Part shown: positions 14,642-23,538 of the stretch, one piece after another
Layout: each line of letters begins with the position of its first letter
Position numbering within the stretch: the first letter of the stretch is position 1
Source: Rhodoplanes serenus
GTDB lineage: Bacteria; Pseudomonadota; Alphaproteobacteria; Rhizobiales; Xanthobacteraceae
Reading direction: 5' to 3'
Length of the DNA stretch: 58,120 nucleotides
Assembly (NCBI GenBank): GCA_945897515.1
Contig: CAMDFO010000025.1
Span: 1 to 58,120 of the forward strand
Position numbers and translations under genes: made by a program
Notes under the pieces: model-generated
What the model was told of the DNA's origin: nothing
The model's input: only the letters and a program-made list of their open reading frames with translations
Database searches by the model: none

Positions 14642-15931
14642 ATGCGCGACCAGGATGAGGCTCAGGAGAAACGGACGTCCCGGCGGGCGTTTCTCCGCGC
14701 GGGTCTTGCAACCGGTGGCGCCGTGCTCGGCGGCGGGGCGCTGGCCGCTCCGCAGGCGGCCGGCAACCCGAAGAACCAGCCGCCGCACGTGGCGGACTGG
14801 TCGCGGACCTTGGGCGACGGCGTGGCGGTTCGCGCCTATGGCAAGCCCTCCAAGCACGAAGCCAACGTCATCCGCCGCGACGTGCAATGGCTCACCGCCG
14901 CGCGCGAAAGCTCGGTCAGCTTTACGCCGATCCACGAGCTCGACGGCATCATCACGCCGAACGGCGTGTGCTTCGAGCGCCATCACGCCGGCATCGCCGA
15001 GATCGCCCCCGCCGATTACCGGCTGATCGTTCATGGCCTGGTCGATAAGCCGCTGGTGTTCACGCTCGATGACCTCAAGCGCATGCCGCGCGTCAACCGG
15101 GCCTATTTTTGCGAATGTGCGGCTAACTCCGGCATGGAATGGCGCGGCGCGCAGCTCAACGGCGCGCAATACACCCACGGCATGGTGCATTGCGTGATGT
15201 ACACCGGCGTGCCGCTGCGCGTGTTGCTCCAGGAGGCCGGCCTCAAGCCCAATGCCAAGTGGCTGCTGCTGGAAGGCGGCGACGCCGCAGCGATGACGCG
15301 ATCGCTGCCGCTGCAGAAGGCGCTCGACGATGCGCTGGTCGCCTATCGCATGAACGGCGAGATGCTCTACCCCGAAAACGGCTACCCGGCGCGCATCGTG
15401 TTGCCGGGATGGGAAGCCAACATGTGGGTCAAATGGCTGCGACGGATCGAGGTCGGCGACCAGCCCTGGCATCAGCGCGAGGAGACTTCGAAATACACCG
15501 ACCTGCTGGAGAACGGCAAAGCCCGGCGCTTCACCTATGTGATGGATGCGAAATCGGTCATCACCGGTCCGAGCCCGCAAGCGCCGCTCAACCACAAGTC
15601 CGGCTTCACCGTGCTGTCGGGGCTGGCGTGGTCCGGCCGCGGCAAGATTGCGCGCGTAGACGTTTCGCTCGACGGCGGCCGCAACTGGCGGACCGCCCGG
15701 CTCGACGGTCCGGTGTGGGACAAGGCGCTGACGCGCTTCTACTACGAATTCGACTGGGACGGCCGAGAACTGTTGCTGCAATCGCGCGCGATGGACGAGA
15801 GTGGCTACGTGCAGCCGACCAAGAACGCGCTGCGCAAAATTCGTGGCGTTAATTCGATCTACCACAACAACGGCATCCAGACGTGGCATGTGCACAAGAG
15901 CGGCGAGGTCGAGAATGTCGAGGTCTCTTGA
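14642..15931 (+). CDS. soxC: SoxC, molybdenum subunit of sulfane dehydrogenase SoxCD
   Basis: A 429-residue sulfite-oxidase-family protein with a Tat leader (TSRRAFLRAGLATGG). The molybdopterin domain carries the Mo-ligating Cys in YFCECAANSG, by alignment C159. A C-terminal dimerisation domain (about 315-425) follows. With SoxD it oxidises the SoxY-bound sulfane to the sulfone level in a six-electron step, allowing complete oxidation of thiosulfate to sulfate without stored sulfur. It lies 21 bases after soxB and overlaps soxD by 17 bases. Confidence 0.94.
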   Translation: MRDQDEAQEKRTSRRAFLRAGLATGGAVLGGGALAAPQAAGNPKNQPPHVADWSRTLGDGVAVRAYGKPSKHEANVIRRDVQWLTAARESSVSFTPIHELDGIITPNGVCFERHHAGIAEIAPADYRLIVHGLVDKPLVFTLDDLKRMPRVNRAYFCECAANSGMEWRGAQLNGAQYTHGMVHCVMYTGVPLRVLLQEAGLKPNAKWLLLEGGDAAAMTRSLPLQKALDDALVAYRMNGEMLYPENGYPARIVLPGWEANMWVKWLRRIEVGDQPWHQREETSKYTDLLENGKARRFTYVMDAKSVITGPSPQAPLNHKSGFTVLSGLAWSGRGKIARVDVSLDGGRNWRTARLDGPVWDKALTRFYYEFDWDGRELLLQSRAMDESGYVQPTKNALRKIRGVNSIYHNNGIQTWHVHKSGEVENVEVS

Positions 15932-16607
15932 GGCCGCCGGCATCGTGGCCTGCGCGCTGATCGCCGGGGTGCTGGCGATTGCGCCGATCGCGGCCGCGCC
16001 GAAAAAGGCAACGGCGCACAAGCTCAACATCGGCCGCGCTGCGACGCCAGCGGAGATCGCCGGCTGGGACATCGACATCAGGCCCGACGGCCACGGCCTT
16101 CCGGTCGGCAAGGGCACGGTCAAGGACGGCGAGAAGCTCTACATGCTGCGCTGCGCCGCCTGCCATGGCGAGTTTGGCGAAAGCGCAGGCCGCTGGCCGA
16201 TGATCAGCGGCGGCGCCGGCACGCTGGCCAGTCATGACCCGGTCAAGTCGGTCGGCTCGTACTGGCCTTACGCCTCGACGGTGATGGACTACATCCGCCG
16301 GACCATGCCGTTCGGCGATGCGCAGTCGCTGACCAACGATGAGCTCTACGCCGTCACCGCCTATGTGTTTTATCTCAATGACGTCATCAAGACGGAAGAT
16401 TTCGAGCTCAACGAGCGAAATTTTGGAACGATCAAGCTTCCCAACGAGTCCAATTTCTTCGATGATGACCGGGAAAAGACGGAGCGGGCGTTCTGGCGCA
16501 GAAATCCGTGCATGACGAATTGCGCGCCCGGCGAGGCCAAGGTGACCGGTCGCGCCCGTGCACTGGACGTCACGCCCGAAACGTCGAAGAATCCGAAGGT
16601 CGAATAG
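15915..16607 (+). CDS. soxD: SoxD, cytochrome c subunit of sulfane dehydrogenase (short, monoheme form)
   Basis: A 230-residue protein starting MSRSLEAAGIVACALIA with a Sec signal peptide (cleavage near AAA-PK). It has one heme site, C80-A-A-C83-H84. Paracoccus SoxD is diheme and considerably longer; here the second cytochrome domain is missing and a short tail with two cysteines (NPCMTNCAPG) takes its place. It accepts electrons from SoxC. The start overlaps the soxC end by 17 bases, suggesting translational coupling. The partner role is assigned from position and from the SoxD/SorB-like sequence. Confidence 0.88.
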   Translation: MSRSLEAAGIVACALIAGVLAIAPIAAAPKKATAHKLNIGRAATPAEIAGWDIDIRPDGHGLPVGKGTVKDGEKLYMLRCAACHGEFGESAGRWPMISGGAGTLASHDPVKSVGSYWPYASTVMDYIRRTMPFGDAQSLTNDELYAVTAYVFYLNDVIKTEDFELNERNFGTIKLPNESNFFDDDREKTERAFWRRNPCMTNCAPGEAKVTGRARALDVTPETSKNPKVE

Positions 16608-16608
16608 G

Positions 16609-16986
16609 ATGTCCGGCTCCAGGGCAGGGCGGTGCGCGGCGATTGCCGCACTGGGCATGAGCTTGATGGCTGTTTCCAACACCCGAGTCATGGCCGCCGG
16701 CGATCGTGCGCTGGGCGAATACCTGTCGTCGGAGTGTGTCGCTTGCCATCAGGTCACCGGACAACACGCCGGCGGCATCCCGCCGATCGTGGGCTTGCCG
16801 GAGGACAGCTTCATTCAGATGATAGACGAATACCGCAAGAAGACCCGCGCCAACCCGATCATGCAGACCATTGCGGGAAAATTCTCGAATGACGAGATTG
16901 CGGCGCTCGCCGCGTATTTCGGAAGCCTGAAGGGCAGTTCGCCCGCCAGGACGAACACTCAGACTCCAAGGGGGAGACGACAATGA
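16609..16986 (+). CDS. Monoheme cytochrome c subunit paired with the SoxF flavoprotein (SoxE/FccA-like)
   Basis: A 125-residue periplasmic cytochrome c with a signal peptide (about 1-30) and one heme site C43-V-A-C46-H47. The distal Met is probably among M-residues of the PIMQTIAG segment. It overlaps the flavoprotein gene by four bases (ATGA), the arrangement of sulfide dehydrogenase fccA-fccB. SoxE of Paracoccus is diheme and FccA of Allochromatium is diheme too, so this is a reduced one-heme version. It is likely the electron acceptor for SoxF. Confidence 0.82.
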   Translation: MSGSRAGRCAAIAALGMSLMAVSNTRVMAAGDRALGEYLSSECVACHQVTGQHAGGIPPIVGLPEDSFIQMIDEYRKKTRANPIMQTIAGKFSNDEIAALAAYFGSLKGSSPARTNTQTPRGRRQ

Positions 16987-18245
16987 CCATCGATCGAAGA
17001 CAATTCGTCATCGGCGCTGGCGGCGTTGCAGCCGCGAGCAGCTTCCCGATGCCGGCGTTCGCCCAGGCCAAGCCCAAGGTCGTGGTGATCGGCGGCGGTC
17101 CGGGCGGCGCGACCGCCGCGAAATACGTCGCCAAGGACGGCGGCATCGATGTCACGCTGGTCGAGCCGGCGCGGCAGTTCACCACCTGCTTCCACTCCAA
17201 TCTCTACCTCGGCGGCTTCCGCGATTTCAAATCGATCACCCATTCCTATGACAAGCTGAAAGCCTACGGCATCAAGCAGGCCCGCCAGATGGCGCAGGCC
17301 GTGGATCGCGAGAAGAAGATCGTGCGGCTCGCCAACGGCACGACGCTCGCCTACGACCGCCTGGTGATCGCGCCCGGCATCGAGCTGAAATACGATTCCG
17401 TGCCCGGCTATTCCGAGGAGGTCAGCCGCAAGCTGCCGCACGCCTGGAAGGCCGGCGCGCAGACCCGGCTCTTGAAGCGCCAGCTCGACGCGCTCAAGGA
17501 CGGGTCGACCATCGTCATGATCGCCCCGCCCAATCCGTATCGGTGCCCGCCGGGCCCCTACGAGCGGGTGTCGATGATGGCGCATGTACTCAAGGCCAAG
17601 GGTCACAAGAAATCGCGCATCGTCATTCTCGATCCGAAGCCGAACTTCTCCAAGCAGGGGTTGTTCGTCGAGGGCTGGCAGAAGCATTATCCGGGCATCG
17701 TCGAATGGCAGGACCCGAAGATGCACGGCGGCATCAAGAGCGTCGACGCCAAGACCATGACGGTGGTCACCGACCTTGCGAGCTACAAGGCCAACCTCAT
17801 CAACGTCATCCCGGCCCAGACCGCGGGCAAGATCGCGCTCGATGCCGGCCTCGCCAACAACACCGGCTTCTGCGCGATCAACCCGGACAACATGAAATCC
17901 GCGGTCGATGCCAACATCTATATCGTCGGTGATGCCACCATTGCCGGAGAAATGCCGAAGTCCGGCTTCACCGCCAACAGCCACGCCAAGGTTGCGGCGA
18001 TGATGATCCGCGGCGAACTGGTCAACGCCCGCACCTTCCCGGCGCGCTACACCAACACCTGCTGGAGCCTGATCGAGACCGACGACACCGTGAAGGTCGG
18101 CGGTACCTACGCGGCCAAGGACGGCAGGATAGCGGCGGTGGAGACCTTCATCTCCAAGACCGGCGAAACGGCGGAACTGCGAAAGCAGACCCAGGCGGAG
18201 AACATGGGCTGGTACTCTGCCGTCATCGCCGACATCTTCGGCTGA
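16983..18245 (+). CDS. soxF: SoxF / FccB flavoprotein, sulfide dehydrogenase flavin subunit
   Basis: A 420-residue Tat-exported FAD protein (DRRQFVIGAGG). The dinucleotide fold is VVVIGGGPGGATAA. C69 (TTCFHSN) sits where FccB attaches FAD covalently, and C188 (YRCPPGPYER) and C360 (TNTCWSL) match the redox-active disulfide pair of Allochromatium FccB once the leader is allowed for. The enzyme oxidises sulfide or supports SoxYZ reactivation and passes electrons to the adjacent cytochrome. It is stop-start coupled with soxH (TGATG). Confidence 0.93.
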   Translation: MTIDRRQFVIGAGGVAAASSFPMPAFAQAKPKVVVIGGGPGGATAAKYVAKDGGIDVTLVEPARQFTTCFHSNLYLGGFRDFKSITHSYDKLKAYGIKQARQMAQAVDREKKIVRLANGTTLAYDRLVIAPGIELKYDSVPGYSEEVSRKLPHAWKAGAQTRLLKRQLDALKDGSTIVMIAPPNPYRCPPGPYERVSMMAHVLKAKGHKKSRIVILDPKPNFSKQGLFVEGWQKHYPGIVEWQDPKMHGGIKSVDAKTMTVVTDLASYKANLINVIPAQTAGKIALDAGLANNTGFCAINPDNMKSAVDANIYIVGDATIAGEMPKSGFTANSHAKVAAMMIRGELVNARTFPARYTNTCWSLIETDDTVKVGGTYAAKDGRIAAVETFISKTGETAELRKQTQAENMGWYSAVIADIFG

Positions 18246-19171
18246 TGGCGCTCGACCGGCGTCACGTTCTGACCGGCATCGGCGCGGCATTGTCCGCGCC
18301 GATGTGGCCTGTCCGAAATGCACGCGCCGCCATCGCGCCGTTCCGCCGCAAGGTCGGGGCGATCGAGGTCGCGGTGATCAGCGACGGCACGCTCAACGTG
18401 CCCTTGTCGTTGGCGTTGCCCGAGACCCCGTCCGCCGAAGCGGCTGCGCTTCTCACCTCGCACGGCCTGCCGGCGGAAGGCATGCCGCCGCAGATCAACG
18501 TCACGCTGGTGAAAATCGGCGGCGAAACCATCCTGATCGACGCCGGGTCCGGCGGCAACTTCCAGCCGACCGCAGGCAAGCTCGCCGAGAATATGGAGGC
18601 GGCCGGCATCGATCCGGCGAGCGTGACCAAGGTGGTGTTCACCCACGGCCATGCCGACCACCTGTGGGGCGCGATCGACGAGTTCGACGAGGAGCGCTTT
18701 CCGAAGGCGAGCTACGTCATCGCGGCGCCGGAATGGGACTACTGGATCGATCCGAATACCCCGGATGCGTCGCCGGACTGGCTCAAGGGCATGGCGCTGG
18801 GCAGCGCGCGCATCCTCAAGCGGCTCGAACGCAAGATCGAGCGGCGCAAGGCCGGCGATGCCGTCGCGCCGGGACTCAGCTATGTCGAAACTGTCGGACA
18901 TACGCCCGGACACATGGCCGTCATGGTCGAAAGCCAGGGCGAGCGGCTGCTGGTCGGCGGCGATGTGTTGACCCATCCGGCGATCTCGTTCGCCAAGCCG
19001 GACTGGCGGATGCGCGCCGATCGCGATCACGATCGCGCCGTCGTCACGCGCAAGCGGATGCTCGACCGGCTCGCCACCGAGCGCCTGGATATGGTCGGCT
19101 TTCATCTGCCGTGGCCGGGCCACGGCCGGGTCGAGCGCAGCGGCACGGCGTACCGGTTCGTCGCGGTTTGA
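18245..19171 (+). CDS. soxH: SoxH, exported metallo-beta-lactamase-fold hydrolase
   Basis: A 308-residue protein with an N-terminal leader containing twin Arg (LDRRHVLTGIGAALSA) and the metallo-beta-lactamase fold. The zinc motif is THGHADHLWG, a later His is in VGHTPGHMAV, and the Asp bridge is in LLVGGDVLTHPA. SoxH is a regular last gene of sox operons and is not needed for thiosulfate oxidation in Paracoccus; its substrate is unknown. Its start overlaps the soxF stop by one base. A shared terminator follows at 19187. Confidence 0.88.
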   Translation: MALDRRHVLTGIGAALSAPMWPVRNARAAIAPFRRKVGAIEVAVISDGTLNVPLSLALPETPSAEAAALLTSHGLPAEGMPPQINVTLVKIGGETILIDAGSGGNFQPTAGKLAENMEAAGIDPASVTKVVFTHGHADHLWGAIDEFDEERFPKASYVIAAPEWDYWIDPNTPDASPDWLKGMALGSARILKRLERKIERRKAGDAVAPGLSYVETVGHTPGHMAVMVESQGERLLVGGDVLTHPAISFAKPDWRMRADRDHDRAVVTRKRMLDRLATERLDMVGFHLPWPGHGRVERSGTAYRFVAV

Positions 19172-19186
19172 TCTTCTGCAAAACAA

Positions 19187-19217
19187 AAGGGCGCCCGGTG
19201 GGGCGCCCTTCGTCTTT
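19187..19217. terminator. Bidirectional intrinsic terminator between sox operon and L,D-transpeptidase
   Basis: AAGGGCGCC, six-base loop CGGTGG, GGCGCCCTT, followed by CGTCTTT on the top strand and by TTGTTTT on the bottom strand. The U-tract is better for leftward transcription (the transpeptidase gene), and it can also end the sox operon. Confidence 0.85.
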
Positions 19218-19235
19218 CAGCGATCTTGAATCAGC

Positions 19236-21221
19236 TCACTGCCGGGCAGCCGAGCGGGACCGTGCGGGCGGCGGTGCTGCCGCCGGCGCTGACGAGAAGC
19301 CTCCGAACAACTGATCGAAGAACGACGGCCCGCGCGCCGGCATGCCGCCCGGCACCGAGCCCGGCGGCATCCGCACCGGCACCGCCGAGGTGTTGCGCGG
19401 CCGATCCATCGGTACGTCGGCGACCCGGCGCTCGGCGCCCTTCAGTGAGGCCATGACGCGGCTGTCGCGGCCGTAGATGTCCTCGCGGATCACCAGCTTG
19501 CCGGCGTCATCCACGTACGCCGTCTGATAGGTGAGATGCACCGGGATGCTGGTCGGGAAGTTGATGTTGACCTCGGACCCGCCGAACATGCTGCGCAGCT
19601 TTTCCGCGGTGTAGCCTTCGCCCGGACGCGCCAGCGACAGGATGACCTCGCCGTATTTCAGCGGGTCCATGACGCGCATGCAGCCGTGGCTGTAGGCGCG
19701 CTTGTCGTGGGCGAACAGGTTCTTGTCCGGCGTGTCGTGCTGATACACCAGGAACTTGTTGGGGAAGTTGAAGCGGATGCGGCCGAGCGCATTGCGGTCG
19801 CCCGGCGGCTGCCAGATGCGCACGGTGCCGTCCGGATTATGCATGAGCTTGAGGCCCATGCGCTCCAGCACGCCCGGATCCTGCGCCAGCGCCGGCAGAT
19901 ACTCGTTCTTGATGATCGACGGCGGCACATTCCAGGTCGGGTTGACGGTGATGAACTTCATCGACGCGGTCGTGATCGGCGTCGCCTGGCTCGGCTTGCC
20001 CACCACGATCTTGGTCTGCCAGTAGAGCTTGTCGTCGCGCACCACGCGCAGCGAGTAGTCCGGAATGTTGACCATCACGTAGGTCTTGCCGAGGTCGCGC
20101 GGCATCCAGCGCCAACGCTCCATGTTGGCGACGATGATCTCGGCGTCGCGGTCGCGCCGCGGTCCGTTGATGGCATCGACCGTCGCCGTCGTCAGTTGGC
20201 CGTTGGGCGGCAGGCCGTGCGACTTCTGAAACTTGGCAACCGCATCGGCCAGGGGCTTGTCGTAGGACGTGCCGGCAGTGTCGCCCGTCACGCCGACCAG
20301 CTCGCGCAGCATCGGCACGCGCGGATCGTCCATGACGGTCTCTTTGCCCTTCTTGTCCTTGCTGTACTTGAGCACCGGACCGCCGGCGAGCCGGGGCTTG
20401 CTGTCGCCCGTGCTGCGGCGCGCCTCGCCGAGCTTGGCCTTCAATGCCTTGTAGCCGGGATGCTGCGGCAGGAAGCCATCGAGCGCCGCGGCGACATTGT
20501 TGGCAGACGCGAGCTGGGACAGAACGTCTTCAGACTCAAGCTTGGGCCGGTCGTACTCGATATCCGCGGCGATCCGCGAATAGTGGACGCGGCCAAACTG
20601 GGCATGACGGACAAAGGCGAGCACGGCCTGGGTGAACTTGAGCTCGGCCTCGACCTGCGCGTCGGCATCGCCGCCGGCCGCAAAATTCGGGGTCGGGTAA
20701 TCGCTCGGGTCGAGACCATCGGCATCGACGCCCGCGAGATAGGCCACGGCGGCCTTGGCGCGGTCGTTCATCGCGCCACTGGCGATCCAGAGCGGAGCGT
20801 TGTTCCGGCCGGCGTAGAACGTCTCGATGCCGGTGCGCTCCCGCTTGCCGCCCAGGAGGCGATCGTACTTGCCGGCGCCGAGATCCCGCAGCTTTTCGGC
20901 AACGGCGGTGTCGGCCGCGTCGACCGAGGCAAGGGTTGGCGGCGCAATGCTTCCCGTTGTGGTGCCGGTGGTGGCTGCCGCTGGCGCTGCCGGAACCATC
21001 GGCTGCGGGGCCGCCACTACGGCGGTCGGGGCCGGTGAACTTGCGGCTGTCGGATCGACGTCTGCAATCGTCGGTGGTGGAAGGAGCGAGGTGTCCGGAA
21101 CCGGCACAGCCGCGCCGAAATCCACATTGGACTGCGCCAAGGCAACGTTCGAGCCCGCCAAAGTCAAGGCGGCCGCCACGGCCGCCCCGGCCAGCAAGCG
21201 ATTCAAGCAAGCACCCCGCAT
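19236..21221 (-). CDS. L,D-transpeptidase (YcbB-like) with peptidoglycan-binding domain
   Basis: A 661-residue exported protein. The ATG at 21221 is preceded by GGGAGATAG and opens a signal peptide (NRLLAGAAVAAALTLAG, cleavage near ALA-QS). A Pro/Ala/Thr-rich linker (about 35-105) is followed by an N-terminal scaffold domain, a PG_binding_1 domain (AKFQKSHGLPPNGQLTTATV, around residue 330) and the YkuD catalytic domain with the nucleophile Cys in YSHGCMRVMDPL. It forms 3-3 cross-links in the cell wall. A Pro/Arg-rich tail follows the catalytic domain. It is unrelated to the neighbouring sox genes and converges on them. Confidence 0.92.
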   Translation of the reverse strand: MRGACLNRLLAGAAVAAALTLAGSNVALAQSNVDFGAAVPVPDTSLLPPPTIADVDPTAASSPAPTAVVAAPQPMVPAAPAAATTGTTTGSIAPPTLASVDAADTAVAEKLRDLGAGKYDRLLGGKRERTGIETFYAGRNNAPLWIASGAMNDRAKAAVAYLAGVDADGLDPSDYPTPNFAAGGDADAQVEAELKFTQAVLAFVRHAQFGRVHYSRIAADIEYDRPKLESEDVLSQLASANNVAAALDGFLPQHPGYKALKAKLGEARRSTGDSKPRLAGGPVLKYSKDKKGKETVMDDPRVPMLRELVGVTGDTAGTSYDKPLADAVAKFQKSHGLPPNGQLTTATVDAINGPRRDRDAEIIVANMERWRWMPRDLGKTYVMVNIPDYSLRVVRDDKLYWQTKIVVGKPSQATPITTASMKFITVNPTWNVPPSIIKNEYLPALAQDPGVLERMGLKLMHNPDGTVRIWQPPGDRNALGRIRFNFPNKFLVYQHDTPDKNLFAHDKRAYSHGCMRVMDPLKYGEVILSLARPGEGYTAEKLRSMFGGSEVNINFPTSIPVHLTYQTAYVDDAGKLVIREDIYGRDSRVMASLKGAERRVADVPMDRPRNTSAVPVRMPPGSVPGGMPARGPSFFDQLFGGFSSAPAAAPPPARSRSAARQ

Positions 21222-21383
21222 TTCGCTATCTCCCGACAGACTTGAGAAGGGACATCGAATCCCATTCTGCTTAGTAACAAATAGCAGGCCTGCCGGTTCA
21301 AAGTAATCACGTTTCTGAAACGTCAAATTGTGGCAATCCAAGCCGATTGCGCTTTCCGGTTGCCGTTTTGACGCACCACTCGC

Positions 21384-23468
21384 CTAGACCGATGGGATCA
21401 CCTTCAAGGCTGGGAAAAGCTGACCGAGCAGCGAGGGCGGCCAGGGGATCGACATGAAGACGTCAAAGGCGATGTAGATGCCCACCACCAGCACGGCGGC
21501 GTAGGTCAGGACCAAGGTCCACCGCTCGGGCCCCTCCAGCCGCATGAACACGATCACGAAGACCGCCGCGGTGGGTATGAGCCCGATCACCGCCATGGTG
21601 CCCATGAAGGCGAGCAGGTAGGCGAAGAACCGCAACGCGCGTGTCGCGATGACGCGAAGCGGCAGGTGCCCGGTGTCGGAGGTGAGATCCATGTGGATCG
21701 CTTCGCCGACCTCCTGCTGGGCCTTTTCGCTCAGCCCGGCTGCGCCTGCGACCGCCGGCTTGCGGCACATTTCGTTGAACAGGCTCAGTATCGCCACGGT
21801 GAGCGCGATGGTGCCGACCACGATCGGCACGAGCTTGGCGCTGAAGTGCCAGGGCAGCGCCGCAACCAGCAGCGAGCCGATCAGCACGATGAAACCCATC
21901 GTGAAAATCTGCGACGGGTGGAACACCGGCGCCTGGAAGTTCGACGCCATCCTCACGACGCCGCCCTGCCGGCGAATGTCGTAGATCAGCGGCCGCAGCA
22001 GGCCGATCAGCGCCATGATCAGCAGGATGGCAACCACCGGCCGCAGCATCCACGAGAAGCCGTAGCGCTCGACCGAGATGAACATGTAGCGCTCGATGCT
22101 GTCACCCAGCACGAGGCCGAGCACCAGCGGCGGCCGCGGCCATTTGTGCTGCTTCATCAGCCAGCCGATGATGCCGAAGCCGAGCAGCGCGATCAGGTCG
22201 CCCCAGTTGCGCGAAGCTTCGAAGGCGCCGATGTAGACCACGCCGAGCACGGCGGGGAGGATCAGCGTGTAGCGCAGCGTGGCCAGCCGCGCGAATTGCG
22301 GACTGAAGGCGTAACACAAGCCTGCGCCCAGGATGTTGGCGAGCGCCACCGACCACACCATCGTGTAGGTGACGTCCAGATTCTTGTGCAGCATGTCCGG
22401 ACCCGGCACGAGGCCGTGGATCAGGAACGCGCCGAGCAGGATCGCCATGGTGGCGCTGCCCGGGACGCCGAACGCGATGGTCGGCACCAGCGCGCCGCCC
22501 TCCTTGGCATTGTTGGAGCTCTCCGAGGCGATGACGCCGCGGACGTCGCCCTTGCCGAAGGTCTCGCGCGCGCCCTTCTCGGTCTTGAGCGCATGGCCGT
22601 AGGCCAGCCAATCGATGACCGACGCGCTGATGCCCGGGATCGAGCCGATGCCGCCGCCGATCCAGGAGCAGCGCACGATCAGCCACCAGTTGTCGAAGCA
22701 GTCCTTCACGCCCTGCCACTGGCCCTTGTAGATGTTTTTCTTGTCGATCGCTTTCGAGATCGTGGTGCGCCCGATCAGCAGGTCGCACAATTCCGGCAGC
22801 GCGAAGATGCCGAGCAGCAGCGGCGTCAGCGGCAGGCCGTCCCACAGATACAGGCTATCCATGGTCCAGCGCAGCGTGCCGGTCTGGGGGTCCGAGCCGA
22901 TCATCGCGATCATGACGCCGAGGCAGCCGGCGCCGACGCCGCGCAGCGGCGCGCTGCCCGAGAGCACGGCGACCATCGATATGCCCAGGATGGAAAACGC
23001 CAGCAGCTCCGGAGAGCCGAGGTAGAGCATCACCGGACGCAGGATCGGGATCGAGATCGCCAGCAGAGCGGCGCCGAAGATGCCGCCCATCAGCGACGAC
23101 ATGTAGGCGGCGCTGAGCGCGCGCCCGGCCTCGCCGCGTTTCGCCATCGGGAAGCCGTCGAGCACGGTCGCAGCGGAGGCGGCACCTCCAGGCACGCCGA
23201 ACAGGATCGCCGGAATGGGGTCGCCGGTGGAGGTGGTCGATCCGAGGCCGAGCAGCAGAGCGAATGCGGAGTAGGGGTCCATCGCGAAGGTGAACGGCAG
23301 CAGCATCGCGGTCCCGGTCAGGCCGCCGATGCCGGGCACGATCCCGAGGATCAGGCCCATCATGCAGCCGAGCGCCAGGAACATCAGCCGGTGAGGCTCC
23401 ATCAGCACGAAGAAGGCCTTGCTGGCCGCTGTCGCCATGAAGGCCGCTTCCGCTCCGAACGCTTCCAT
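21384..23468 (-). CDS. tctA: Tripartite tricarboxylate transporter permease, natural TctA-TctB fusion
   Basis: A 694-residue membrane protein. Residues ~20-510 are TctA: GIVPGIGGLTGTAMLLPFTF near the start and GVPGGAASAATVLDGFPMAK and GVPGSATMAILLGAFL as the signature Gly-rich loops (each quoted segment is at most 20 residues). After a linker (~510-525) come four further helices typical of the small subunit TctB (FTMGFIVLIGSLLVAALPW onward, ending IPWPPSLLGQLFPALKVIP). TctB is normally a separate gene, and none is present nearby. With the TctC receptor gene 70 bases upstream it forms a Na+ or H+ driven carboxylate importer. Confidence 0.9.
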   Translation of the reverse strand: MEAFGAEAAFMATAASKAFFVLMEPHRLMFLALGCMMGLILGIVPGIGGLTGTAMLLPFTFAMDPYSAFALLLGLGSTTSTGDPIPAILFGVPGGAASAATVLDGFPMAKRGEAGRALSAAYMSSLMGGIFGAALLAISIPILRPVMLYLGSPELLAFSILGISMVAVLSGSAPLRGVGAGCLGVMIAMIGSDPQTGTLRWTMDSLYLWDGLPLTPLLLGIFALPELCDLLIGRTTISKAIDKKNIYKGQWQGVKDCFDNWWLIVRCSWIGGGIGSIPGISASVIDWLAYGHALKTEKGARETFGKGDVRGVIASESSNNAKEGGALVPTIAFGVPGSATMAILLGAFLIHGLVPGPDMLHKNLDVTYTMVWSVALANILGAGLCYAFSPQFARLATLRYTLILPAVLGVVYIGAFEASRNWGDLIALLGFGIIGWLMKQHKWPRPPLVLGLVLGDSIERYMFISVERYGFSWMLRPVVAILLIMALIGLLRPLIYDIRRQGGVVRMASNFQAPVFHPSQIFTMGFIVLIGSLLVAALPWHFSAKLVPIVVGTIALTVAILSLFNEMCRKPAVAGAAGLSEKAQQEVGEAIHMDLTSDTGHLPLRVIATRALRFFAYLLAFMGTMAVIGLIPTAAVFVIVFMRLEGPERWTLVLTYAAVLVVGIYIAFDVFMSIPWPPSLLGQLFPALKVIPSV

Positions 23469-23538
23469 CGGTTACTCGCCTTCCAGGGTTCGTTGCGCGC
23501 TCATGTCTGCCGCATTGTCGGGGGAATGACCATCATCA

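Noticed and set aside
14624..16123. A 499-codon open frame antisense to soxC and soxD
   Set aside because: The sense strand encodes clear SoxC and SoxD with motifs; the antisense frame has no domain and spans two real genes.
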